DNA of 47,897 nt from Haplosporangium gracile (lineage: Eukaryota; Mortierellomycota; Mortierellomycetes; Mortierellales; Mortierellaceae), in assembly GCA_015499985.1 (NCBI GenBank), contig JAAAUF010000222.1, forward strand, positions 1 to 47,897, read 5' to 3'. Positions 1 through 9,379 of the stretch are shown here, in pieces. The first letter of the stretch is position 1. Every line of letters starts with the position of its first letter. A program made the position numbers and the translations under genes. The notes below the pieces were generated by a model. That model was not told the origin of the DNA. It saw only the letters and a program-made list of their open reading frames with translations, and searched no databases.

Positions 1-176
1 GAAGCTCTCCTGTCTCTTTCAAGATACCAATCAGGAAATGGCCAATAGCATGTAACAGTACCTTTGGTTCTCCCATCGCCAAAGTCAAAGGTGTAGATGC
101 GGTGATAAGTGTAGGAGGATGTGTGCGGAGAATATGAAGGGAGAACGAGTGGGTGTGTTCCAATTACGCCTAGCAT
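1..176 (-). CDS. Possible partial ORF running off the left edge, unknown product
   Basis: On the minus strand an ATG at 176 opens a frame without stops to the window edge (58 codons). The translation has an ordinary composition and includes the stretch YTFDFGDGRTKGTVTCYWP, followed by an aromatic/charged tail, which looks more like protein than translated intergenic DNA. I do not recognise a family. The ATG overlaps one of three copies of a 10-bp repeat (174-251), so it could also be an internal codon of a larger exon or a chance frame. Sequence to the left of the window is needed to decide. Confidence 0.25.
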   Translation of the reverse strand, partial: MLGVIGTHPLVLPSYSPHTSSYTYHRIYTFDFGDGRTKGTVTCYWPFPDWYLERDRRA

Positions 177-251
177 TACGCTTCACGACGGATGCGGCTT
201 GAAATAATTTACATTACGCTTAATAAATCAGTCACAAAGTTCATTACGCTT
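174..251. repeat. Three spaced copies of CATTACGCTT
   Basis: CATTACGCTT occurs exactly at 174-183, 212-221 and 242-251, with a related AATTACGCCT at 162-171. The start-to-start distances are 38 and 30 bp. The copies lie directly upstream of the possible minus-strand ORF at the left edge, where they read AAGCGTAATG. They may be a protein-binding site or a decayed minisatellite. Confidence 0.7.
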
Positions 252-1006
252 ATGGCTGTTATGCTTAAAGGTGTAGACCCAAAAAATAGACTTCTGAGGG
301 AAGAAAAAACGTAATTATACAAAAAAAAATACACGATTTCTTACAGATTAAACTTCGTCCAATGGCTATCTGCGTTCTTTTTCTTTCACTGTTGCTTGCG
401 TAATCGCAACTTCTAGGCGATACCTTGGAGTGGTGAAGCCCTCTTCTCCTGTTGATTTGCAACGACGGCTCCTTGAACGCTTGTTGTTCTCGAGAGGGAA
501 GAAGGAGCAACGCAAGAAAAAAATAAAGCTGTGTTAGATCCCACACCGTACGAGTCCTACGCTTCCAGTCCATTTGTTTATTTTCTTTTTCGCGTTTTCG
601 CGTTCTCGATCAACGCGCCATCGTCTTCCTATTTGCCTATTATACACGCAATTCCCACCTTGACCGACTGTGTTTTTTCAGCTCTCTATCCTAGCTTGCG
701 ATCGACGATACTCCTTGCCCACATTAACACAGTACCATGGCGCGAGAGTCCTCTTGATCAACAGCTTTGGAGCGTTGGGCGTTCCTGTTCTCGAGGTTGG
801 CTGTCCTGATCCACAGTCAGTCCGTGCACTTGAACGATGGGTCCCTTAAGAAATAAGGGAACGCGATTCTTGTGTTTTCAGGCCCTCATTGTGGCTTAGC
901 TCAAGTCCTTCAATTGCTCATTTATTCCTTTTTTCAAACATTTCCGTTTTTGCACTATTCTACTCCTACAACCGTCCAGCCACATACCCCAGAAACAACC
1001 AGAGCC
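252..1006. other. Intergenic stretch upstream of the PTRHD1-like gene
   Basis: No coding exon is supported here. The stretch holds AT-rich sequence, several short chance frames and, towards its right end, pyrimidine-rich DNA leading into the ATG at 1007. It presumably contains the promoter and 5' UTR of the PTRHD1-like gene. Confidence 0.5.
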
Positions 1007-1726
1007 ATGTCTGAGCACTTGACAATGTTTATCGTTATCCGCAAGGATCTCATCAAGGTCAGGAACCCGACGCTCCCCTATAGCGTTTCTCTTTGATTAG
1101 GACTGGCTCCTCCCTACATCTGAGCTAACCAAGCATTTTAACGACATATCCTCGTTCATATTACTAGACCCTTGGCTGGTCTACAGGAAGGTAAACGAGC
1201 ACTCTCCGACCCTTTGCTCTTCTGATTGCAGTAGTGATAAGAGATAGATGACCTCGCAAGGCTGACAATCATATTATTTCTCTTTTTTTGAAATATCTCC
1301 ATCTCCCTAGTGTGATCGCCCAAGCATGCCACGCCTCAACGGCCGTCCTCCACAAAACCAAGGATCTTTCAGATACACGTGAATACCTCGCAGATCTCCA
1401 CAACATGCATAAAGTCGTCCTCGAGGTACGAATCAACAAACAATTTTCTCTCAGTCCTACTGCACTGCAATCGCACAAGTGGGCTCATCAAAATAATACG
1501 CGCACACAACATCCCAACACATTTATTTTTCTTACGGCGAATCGCTTAGGTAAAGAACTTGCCACAGTTGGAGACATTGGCAGCAAGTCTTTCAGGACTG
1601 GATGTGCCCCACGTTACATGGAGAGAGCAGCCCGAAGATATTTTGACATGTATTTCGACAGGACCCATTCGTAGAAGTCAGGAGGTCAAGGATGCTTTCA
1701 AAAAGTGCTCCCTCTTCCGGTCATGA
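1007..1726 (+). CDS. PTRHD1: PTRHD1-like peptidyl-tRNA hydrolase 2 (PTH2) domain protein
   Basis: Four exons: 1007-1057, 1168-1190, 1311-1425 and 1550-1726, encoding 121 residues ending in TGA. The joined protein starts MSEHLTMFIVIRKDLIK. The PTH2 signature VIAQACHAST follows at residues 26-35, then a KVVLEV strand, and it ends in KKCSLFRS, as PTRHD1 proteins end in a K-x-FRLF-type tail. PTH2 enzymes release peptide from peptidyl-tRNA; the activity of PTRHD1 members is less certain. The length is close to the family norm (about 140). Exon 2 is only 23 nt and supplies the tryptophan-containing loop before QACHA. Introns are 110, 120 and 124 bp with GT-AG ends. It converges with the Cnl2-like gene, with 198 bp between stops. 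Family identity is clear from motif order; enzymatic activity is inference. Confidence 0.88.
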
Positions 1727-1924
1727 TGCCTTTTTTTTTCAGTTTTGAGAGTTCTGACTTGTCATTTCGGAATAAAGAGTGTTTGCAATTGGGTAGCGGG
1801 GCAAATTAAGTTTTCATTAGAATACAGGGGCTAATATTACAAAAAGTGCGGAACGAAGAAGGGATTACTGAGCCAAGGTCTCCATTGTGCAAATAAGTAT
1901 GGTGATGGAAAAGGTGGGGTGGCG

Positions 1925-2877
1925 CTACTTTTTGGCATTTGCTGCTTCGCTCGTAATAGCATCGCACATGGCTATCAAGCTCTATAGAGAGGAAAGAAGT
2001 TGTGACGTAAGGTCAGAAACTGATTACAATCTATGTTATCCGTTTAGAGTAGAGTGCGGCTTTAAAAATCGAAAATATTGAAAAGTTGTTGTATTACCTG
2101 CAAGTCGCTCGCCAATGCGGCCTCGTTGACGCCTTCGAAAGGTAGATTAGGGACTTTTATCGAATCCACGTCCAAGTCAAGACTAACGAGCGTAAGAGAA
2201 TAAAAAGGGAAAAATGTCAATAGCTGGATTTAAAACACAACAATAACATACTACTGCAGAGGGTCATCTCAAAGTGACAATGACCGACGTACTCTTGGAA
2301 CTCCTGGGCAATGGCGTTGGACTCTCGCTCCAGTTTCTCAATTTCCTTCTTGTAAATACTTTCTGCGACTGCCAGCTCCTGAATCGCTTGGTCCAGCGTT
2401 AGGTGTTTGTCCACATCCTAAAATAATAGTAAACAAAAAAATAGGATTTTAGTTCAGCCTTTCTGTTCTCCGTTGCTAATAGTCTAAAATAAAAAGGTAC
2501 ATGGTTTTCAGCGTAGACGACATCGTTCCACTTACATCAAGTTCCATATAGAAGTCCATATCCTCCGGCACCAACTCATCAAACCCTTCCAACACCATTT
2601 CACTATCCTTCTCCTGCTTTCCCTCCGTCTCTCGCCCCTGCTCCTGCGCCTGCTGAGGACTCGAATAATAGGGATTCCTCCTAGCCTCAATCTCGATATT
2701 CCTCTTGACTTTGGTGCGGACCTGATGGCGGCTGTTCATGTAGGCTCGGTAGAGGTCCTTAACCTCTGGGTGGGTTTTGTAGGCGACTGGGAAGTAGCTT
2801 GTGAACTTCGTGAATGTGACACTGTCGTGCAGTTCGTTCCCGACCAGGAATGAGGTCAAAAGTTCTTTTTCCTTCAT
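1925..2877 (-). CDS. CNL2: Cnl2/NKP2 family kinetochore protein
   Basis: Minus-strand exons 2536-2877, 2293-2417, 2098-2182 and 1925-1981 give 202 residues. The N-terminus (KELLTSFLVGNELHDSVTF, then a TSYFP and THPEVKDLYRAY block and an RNIEIEARRNP helix) matches the arrangement of the Cnl2/NKP2 family. This family belongs to the inner kinetochore CCAN (Ctf19/Sim4/Mis6) complex, usually as a small non-essential subunit. The second half is acidic, then a heptad-like coiled coil (AIQELAVAESIYKKEIEKLE), consistent with a helical assembly subunit. The splice sites are GT-AG and phases join cleanly. The ATG at 2877 is preceded directly by an AAC repeat; longer upstream readings in this frame lack conservation. 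It is divergent from the RNase P RNA candidate and NSE1. Family assignment is good; the exact complex is known only from yeast relatives. Confidence 0.8.
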
Positions 2878-2897
2878 TGTTGTTGTTGTTGTTGTTG
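2878..2897 (-). repeat. (AAC)n leader abutting the CNL2 start codon
   Basis: Read on the minus strand, about seven AAC/CAA triplets end directly at the ATG of the Cnl2-like gene. Unstructured CAA-rich leaders are known to favour ribosome scanning and initiation; an effect here is inference. Confidence 0.6.
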
Positions 2898-3269
2898 TTA
2901 GATTTGATTTGTTGTGGTGGTTGCTAATGCGGTGTCCTGATGTAGGTTTGTGTGATGAGAGTTGAGCCAAAGCGGGTCTACGGGATCGACGTGGTGATTT
3001 TCTTTGATAGGGTCCTGAACTTGAAGTGACGCGGTTGTAGTAGAAGAAAAAAGTGTGAATGGGTTGATTTTTCAGTGTGCGAGTCCCCTGAGTTGATAAA
3101 CAGTCCCCACTCCGTCTTTGTTTGCAGCTCAATTGAGTAAAGTCGAAGAAAGAATTAGCTAGTTCCTGACCTCCCCATGATATAAAATTGAGTGTTGAGT
3201 TTCAAAATGCACAAAGGGATAAATAGACAGTCTCGCAATATAAGTTTCTCATCCACGTCCATCCGCAAG

Positions 3270-3628
3270 GAAGGTTTCCTTTAGACTGCTCTGGGGGGCT
3301 GAATAGCGTTTGCTTGGAAACAACTACGGCTGCGACAATTTTCTCTTTATGAGAAAAGTGATCCGGCGAGAGTTAATTGCAAGCGGGTAAAGTCCGCGTA
3401 GGTGCGCTTCCCTTCCCTAGTGGGGACACCAGTTAGACGCTGGTGAGATACTTTGGCTACCAGCAATTCTCTCTTCCCTCTCGGGGAAAGAGATTGAAAT
3501 CGGCCTCTGGCACACAGCTTCTATAAGTCCAATACGCTGTAGGTCGCCTCTTTTCTTTTTGAGAGGAGGGGGCTGAAACTCAATGCGGATTATTGGCCCA
3601 CCACAGCAGCCTCACCCTTCTTCTTTTT
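3270..3628 (+). ncRNA. Candidate nuclear RNase P RNA
   Basis: Transcript ends are approximate. Long- and short-range pairings follow the order of RNase P RNA. P1: 3293-3301 with 3607-3617 (9 bp, one bulge). P2: 3305-3309 and 3314-3317 with 3529-3538. P3 contains a 7-bp hairpin at 3339-3357. P4: AGTCCGC (3391-3397) with GCGGATT (3585-3591). A hairpin (3547-3566) lies between P2' and P4', where eP19 sits. The 3' strand CAATGCGGATTATT lines up with the CR-V region of nuclear RNase P RNA, and GGGTAAAGTCC resembles CR-I. GCTGGTGAGAT (3439-3449) resembles CR-III, beside a 6-bp hairpin CACCAG/CTGGTG. A TATAAG box is at 3239-3244 and a T5 terminator at 3624-3628. Odd point: an internal T5 at 3556-3560, awkward for Pol III. 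Alternative: RNase MRP RNA, the related scaffold. Confidence 0.6.
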
Positions 3629-3780
3629 CAACAATCAAAAAATTAAAATAAAATACGGAGTGGGTGAATGGAGTGGCTTGCACTGCAGTTTGCCTCGACG
3701 ACCGTAATTCTTTTTCTGGTCCCTGCTTTTTACCAGTTTTTGTTCTTTACTTTTCGCCAACAAGTCGCCCCTGTCCAGCC

Positions 3781-5112
3781 ATGACAACTCCGGATTACTC
3801 AGACACACATCGCCTCTTCCTCCAGGCCCTCATCTCCAGGCGGTTCATGACGGAGGACGCCGCCATCCAACTCTACGCACACGTCTGTCAGGCCACCAAA
3901 GGCATGTCCCCTGCCTTTCTCTTAGGCAGCAAGATCTCTAAAAAAACTACAAATTTGGTGGCAAAAACAACAACAACACAAACAAACATAGACGCCATGG
4001 CGTGTGCCTGGACTTACCATTCATCGACTAACCTTCACTCTCTTTTCAACCATTCACTTGAATAGTGCCGTTTGATCAGGATGACTTAACGGATTTCATC
4101 AACACCGTGAATGATTCCCTCAGCAGTGTAGAGCTGGAGATTAGGAGGGCGCAGGATGAGGCCACTGGAGACAAAATCGTGGCCCTGGTAAATAGACATC
4201 TCCTTCTGACAACTACCACTTTGGTACAGCATGAATATTGTCTATTTCAGGGAGCGTTTTCGATTGACCGTGTCCGCCACCTTAATTTTTTATTTCATCT
4301 TTCATGGAATAGACAAACACAAACGAACAAAAGATTGCACAGGTCGCGACTGGATACAGTCCTCTGGAACTCGAGTACTTCAAGCACTTGGTGAGTGACA
4401 GAAGTCTGCGCCGACACACATAAACAGGAAAAACTTGACAGAAGAAGACCACTAATCTATTAGTGGTTCACACCAACAAGCAATCTCCCATCTAATAACA
4501 GACCCCTTTCTTTTGTTTTTTGTCTCTGCAAATAGCTGGATGCAATTGTGATGGCGGATGATGAGTTATACTGTATCAGTTCGACGGCGGCTGTGAACGA
4601 GGCTTCGAAACTGAAGAGCAAGGAAAACAAGTTGTTGCAATTGACCAAGGCCGGCGCTGAAGACTTGCTGACACGCTTCGTTCAGGATAAGTGGCTCATC
4701 AAATCAAAGTACATCTCCCTTTTATTGTTTCCCCTTGTCATCACACTGCAAACGATGACGACTAATATCAGACACTGACATTTCATCCTTTTCGTTGCTT
4801 GCGCTTCTACCACCAACTAGGACGGGAGCTTTGTCACTGTCGACACGGACACTTCTGGAACTGCAGTCGTTCTTGAAGGAAGCGTACGAGGAGCAGGTTC
4901 AGGAGTGTACATTGTGCATGGAGATCATCACCAAGGGACAACGCTGTAACGTTGCGGCATGTGCGGCAAGGTTGCACCAGCACTGTGCAAAGACTTACTT
5001 TGAGAACATGAACAACCCGGCGTGCCCTTCGTGTCGCAGTCCCTGGGATGGCAAGTCTTTGATTGGTCTTGCGCCCAACGCCGAGGCTCCTCATACCATC
5101 CGTCGTCGATAA
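3781..5112 (+). CDS. NSE1: NSE1, RING-like subunit of the SMC5/6 complex
   Basis: Exons 3781-3901, 4066-4187, 4313-4390, 4536-4708 and 4821-5112 encode 261 residues, close to the length of human NSE1 (266). The N-terminal winged-helix region carries the family blocks DLTDFINTVNDSL, KIAQVATGYSPLELEYFK and DLLTRFVQDKWLI. The C-terminal variant RING has Cys194, Cys197, Cys207, Cys212, His217, Cys220, Cys233 and Cys236. Nse1 with Nse3 and Nse4 binds DNA and stimulates the SMC5/6 complex in DNA repair. Intron 1 (3902-4065) has no usable GT donor in the required phase; a GC-AG intron (AAAG, then GCATGT) restores the reading frame. The other introns are GT-AG. It lies downstream of the RNase P RNA candidate. 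Confidence 0.92.
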
Positions 5113-5410
5113 TCGCTGAACTCTTTTTTTGTTTATGTTATGGTCTTGAAGAGTGGAGGATTTGGTGCGAGGATATTGACTGGAAGTAATGGTGAGATGA
5201 AGGGTTGGGGCGGTAGCTGAGGATAGGCATTCCCGAGTCGGTAGCATGCTGTAGAAACACATTTTTGTACAATAACGCTTTTCACACAAATACAATCGAA
5301 ATAATCAAACTGTTTGTGACTCGCATTCATGGAGTGAGGAGATAAAAGTCCGATTGACTTTTCACCCTTTACTCTCTCGTTCCACATCACTCCTCTCGCG
5401 CACAAGAACA

Positions 5411-5848
5411 ATGTCGTTGCGTCAATTCTCATCGCTCTCCGTCTCTGCCCTCAGGGCGTGCCAAATAGTGCCTATAGTAGCGTCATGTTCCAGGACCTCC
5501 TCATCTCTCAACGCATTCATGCGCCCCTCCATTTACAACTTTTACTCCTCCCTGTCAAGGCAGCTCTCTAGCTCCCCTCGCGTCCAAAACTCTTCTACCT
5601 CCTCAAATCGCTCCGGCCCAGGCGTAACACCACCCTCTCCCTCCCGGTCCTCCAACTCCTCTTTCACGAACAACAGTGCCAACAAGGACAGCAAGTTAGA
5701 CCCGGACAAGATCAAAGGCCCCGGAGGATTAACTATGACCCAGATTGGCAGGTTGGTTCAACAGAGTCGTGCTCGTGACCTTGAGCACCAACAGTCCAAG
5801 ACGGCCGCGGGTTCTTCGTCGAACAGCAGCAGCAACAGGCGTAAATAA
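5411..5848 (+). CDS. Small Ser-rich protein with a mitochondrial-type presequence, unknown function
   Basis: A single-exon frame of 145 residues from the ATG at 5411 (A at -3). The N-terminus is rich in Ser, Arg, Leu and Ala with no acidic residue for the first 70 positions, typical of a matrix-targeting presequence. The middle is low-complexity Ser/Asn/Pro. The only compact part is near the C-terminus, LDPDKIKGPGGLTMTQIGR, followed by a basic QQSRARDLEHQQ helix. This short block may be the conserved core. I do not recognise a family. The gene converges with the GH5 gene (157 bp between stops). The 5' boundary is uncertain because the frame is open upstream to 5354 without an ATG. Confidence 0.55.
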   Translation: MSLRQFSSLSVSALRACQIVPIVASCSRTSSSLNAFMRPSIYNFYSSLSRQLSSSPRVQNSSTSSNRSGPGVTPPSPSRSSNSSFTNNSANKDSKLDPDKIKGPGGLTMTQIGRLVQQSRARDLEHQQSKTAAGSSSNSSSNRRK

Positions 5849-6005
5849 AAAAATGAGAAGTGAGGTATGTGTTTATTATGATAGGCAAAGTCCAGCCTTA
5901 CCAGTAAAGATTATTTGTTTTGAAAAAAAAAAAAAATGTTGAAAAAGAAAAGAGGGAAGGGACGAGGGTATCACGTTCACAATCACCGATTCAAAGAAAA
6001 AGGCT

Positions 6006-8477
6006 TTACAACTTGACCTGCCAGACGCCATTGGCGCCATTAGGCAATCCCCAGACCTGGTTGGCCTGCGCGTTTCCACAAGTGTATGCCAAAAGCTTGG
6101 TGTTATCCTTATAATTCGACGCATTGATATCAACACAGTAACCTGACGCAGTGTTGATAATATTTCCGGCCGCATTGGTGGTCCATTGTTGGGTGGCCTT
6201 TCCGGCGACACAGGGGTTGAGGACGATGTTGAGGAACTTGTCGGTGGGAGAGACTTGTTGGGTGTCGAGGCAGTATTGGTCTGACTTGTGAGATTGGTCG
6301 AATGCCAGTTGGATGGTACCTTGTTTGAATTTCCAGACTTGGTTCCAGGAGGGGCCACATGTGTACAAGGCAATTGTGTTGTTCTTTGAGAGGAAAGGAG
6401 AGAGAGATGGTGAAGAGAGTCAGCATTCATGAATAAAAGGATAACGAGAAGGAGGTAAAGAGGAATAGGGAGAGGGGCTTACGGGATTAAGGGTGCCTTG
6501 GTAGATGTCGATACACTTGCCGCCAGAGGCAGAGTTCTTGAGAACGCCAGTAGGGTACAAGGGCTGGACACTCGACAGGATAACCTGACCATTGACCGCA
6601 GTGCTGGTATAATGCAACTGGACCACATTCTCGTTCTCCATGGTATGTGTGATGGCATCAGGGGGGTTGGAAATAACACGGATACCGTCAGGGTAATAAG
6701 CCTTCTGGGAGATACGGATCAACCCAGGGGCAGTAATCGCCGTGTTGGCAGCCCAAGAGACCCAGTATTTCCCGGTATAGTCCTCAAAGTACGAGGTCTT
6801 TGTCACACCCGCCGTAGCCTCGGCATAAGACCGCGCATAGATGAGCGACAATTCTGGTGATGGCTCACCCGTTGTCCAGTTCAGCAACTCTTCATACGAC
6901 CACGCGGCCCACGACTGGAGGTATCGATCTGCCTGGACAGCAATTTCGAGCGACTTGGCAACTCCTGCAGGGCTAGAATCCCAGATCTCAAACTCAGTCA
7001 GCATGCCCGTGGTCTTGAGACGGTTGTTGTCCTTGATCCGGTTACTGATGGTAGTCTCGATGGATCCAAGTTGTGGGGGGTTGTAGTAATGGTACGACTG
7101 GGCGGTTTTGGACCCATCGCCGCCGGGGACATTGTTGAAGCCCGAGAGGATGTCGTAGGTTGAGCCCTCGAACATGACGATGGTTGTTGGGTCGACGGTG
7201 CGGATGGCGGCGTTGCCCTTGTTCCAGAGGGCTTCCATGTTGGTGTGGTCTGCTACTCCAGGGACGAGGAGCGTGGGATCTGCCATATGGTCACCAACCC
7301 AAGGTTCTATTTTTTAAAGGTGGTGAACATTTTGGTTGTTATTGTTAGTGTCATCATTCACCCAATGGCGGTTTATTTACGGTGCATTATGCAGGGGGTA
7401 GGGTGAGAAGAGGTCCAAGCACCCGATTTCCCTCCTTGACATCCATCTACAAAGCACAAACTCACAATTGCAAAGAATACAGCAAATCAACGAAAAAAAG
7501 GAGACATACCGTTCATGAGATCGTAGCCCATAACACTGGGGAAGTTCATATACTTGGACGCAACGACCTTCCAGTAGGCAGCCCAAGCATCACCCAGGCT
7601 ATCATAGTTGTTATAGAGACGACCAAAGGCGTTTCCGACAGCATAGTCCAAGTAAGAAGTTGACCAGTCGATCGAGTTGCAGTCGGTGTCGGAGGGAACA
7701 CCGTTGGCGTCGACGGCAAAGGGTGCTTTCTGAGGGTAGGGCATCCTGTGGGCTGCTGGTACCCAGTCTGGCTTTACGAACCACTATTAGTGTTTTTGTT
7801 GGATGGCGCGAGGAGGGGAGAGCAAGAGTGAGAAAAGATGCTAGGTCTGATGTTCTTTTTCTTATGATGAGTAAGAGATGGAACACAAACGAAGAGGGGG
7901 AAGGGAAAGACTTACGAGGGGAACACCGTGGCCGCAGGTTTGGGCGGACAAGACATCTTGGTGCTGGTCGACGAGGGTGTAAATGCCATTGTCTTGCAGT
8001 CTCTGGATGATGGTGTTGGTAATATCTAAGTAGGTTTGGTTGTACTGCCCACGAACTGGCTCCACACCCGCCCAATGGACACCTACATCAACAACATTAT
8101 CATTCATTGACCAAAGAAAAGAGTTGAACTATGATCAGTTTTACCGTTGCGAAACAACAGCACCAAGAAAAAATACAAACAAATAACAAATATTATCGGG
8201 TACACTTACCGAGACGAATAACATTGATGTTCAAATCCTTGAGGTACTGGATATCCCTATCAACAAGAGAATACCCCGCCACAAAGTTGTTGATGTCGGC
8301 GTGCCAGGGAAACTTTTTCTTGACCATGTTTGTGCCATGGAAATGGCGCGATCTGCCTTGGGCATCGATGAACTGTTGGCTGGCTTGGTCGACTCGGACA
8401 ATCTTGGAGATCTCTGCTTGGACCATGGAGGCGAGGATGAATGCTCCGACGGCTGTGGAGATAGACAGGAGCTTCAT
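6006..8477 (-). CDS. Secreted GH5 endoglycoceramidase-like hydrolase with C-terminal ricin-B lectin domain
   Basis: Exons 8082 to 7916 and 7783 to 7510 follow the first exon 8210-8477; then 6483-7306 and 6006-6383: 636 residues. Residues 1-21 form a signal peptide ending in VQA. The GH5 barrel carries VHWAGVEPVRGQY, VDQHQDVLS..CGHGVPLWF, the acid/base NEPW (Glu237) and the nucleophile LTEFEIW (Glu341). The HQDVLS-CGHG-P-W block is characteristic of endoglycoceramidases, which cleave oligosaccharide from ceramide. A beta-sandwich follows, then a beta-trefoil (about 495-636) with three QxW-type motifs (NQVW, QQW, NQVW) and CIDI/CLDT/CVDI strands. All introns are GT-AG; the Glu237 codon is split by intron 3. 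The role is probably extracellular glycolipid or steryl-glucoside hydrolysis; exact substrate is inference. Confidence 0.9.
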
Positions 8478-9287
8478 TGTTGCTTTGGTTTTCGTGCGTG
8501 TGGTATAGAGAGATGGAAGGTGAAGGGGCAGGGAGGTTGTGAAGCGACGAAATCGTCTAGTTGAAAAAGAAGGAGCGGGTGGTGGAAGAGCAAGGAGGGC
8601 TAGGGGAAAGAGAAGAAAAGAGAATAAAAGAGGAATGCGCTTGTTTTTATATACTTTCGAAAGCGTTAAGGTGAATGACAATCCACCGAGGAAACAAATT
8701 CAAAAATGAGAAAGGGCTGGATTTTTTTTTCTAGCTGTAGCTGCTCCAAAGCACAACAAAAACCCCCTTACTTACCGTTTGCTGCACCAACAAGCAAACA
8801 TTACGAAGGTTAAGTGGCAAGAATCAACATGCATGACGCGCTAGGACTGAATGGAAACATGAATAGCGCTAAAAAGCGAGAAAGAATTACAGGTTGCATT
8901 TGGAGTTGTTAATTATTCAACCGGGCGCTAGATGAGGTAGAGATGGCTCAAAATCCAGGGGGTGCGTGTGGGAGGAAAAGAAGAAGAGGACGGGGAAGGT
9001 AGTTTGCGTAAGGTGTACATGGAGTCGAGTACATGGATCATGGAACATGTACCCGGAGGACCGAGACCCGTTCCCTTGTCTCCTTTTTAGAGGATCGAAG
9101 AATAAGAACAAACAAACAAGGGGACGCGACACTGTGTTCCTGTCTTCCATTCTTTCCTTCCTTTGGCATCGTTTAGCCCTTCTGACTCGCATACAATTGC
9201 ATGCATGATGTCGGCGTTTGCTCTCAAAAAAGTAAGGGTCCAAGCGGTTTTGGATTTCTGACGATGAGAGTAGTGAGGGAGGGAAAA

Positions 9288-9379
9288 GTAAACAAAGTGA
9301 GTGGACAGGAGAAGTAAATAAAGTGAGTGGAGGGAGTAAATAAGGTGAGTGGAGGGAGTAAATAAAGTGAGTGGAGGGA
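9288..9379. repeat. 22-bp tandem repeat, about four copies
   Basis: The unit GTAAATAAAGTGAGTGGAGG with a final GA is repeated at 9314-9335, 9336-9357 (one change) and 9358-9379, with a diverged first copy at 9288-9313. The near-identity of the last three copies suggests recent expansion. Each unit contains GTGAGT, identical to a strong 5' splice site. Confidence 0.85.
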
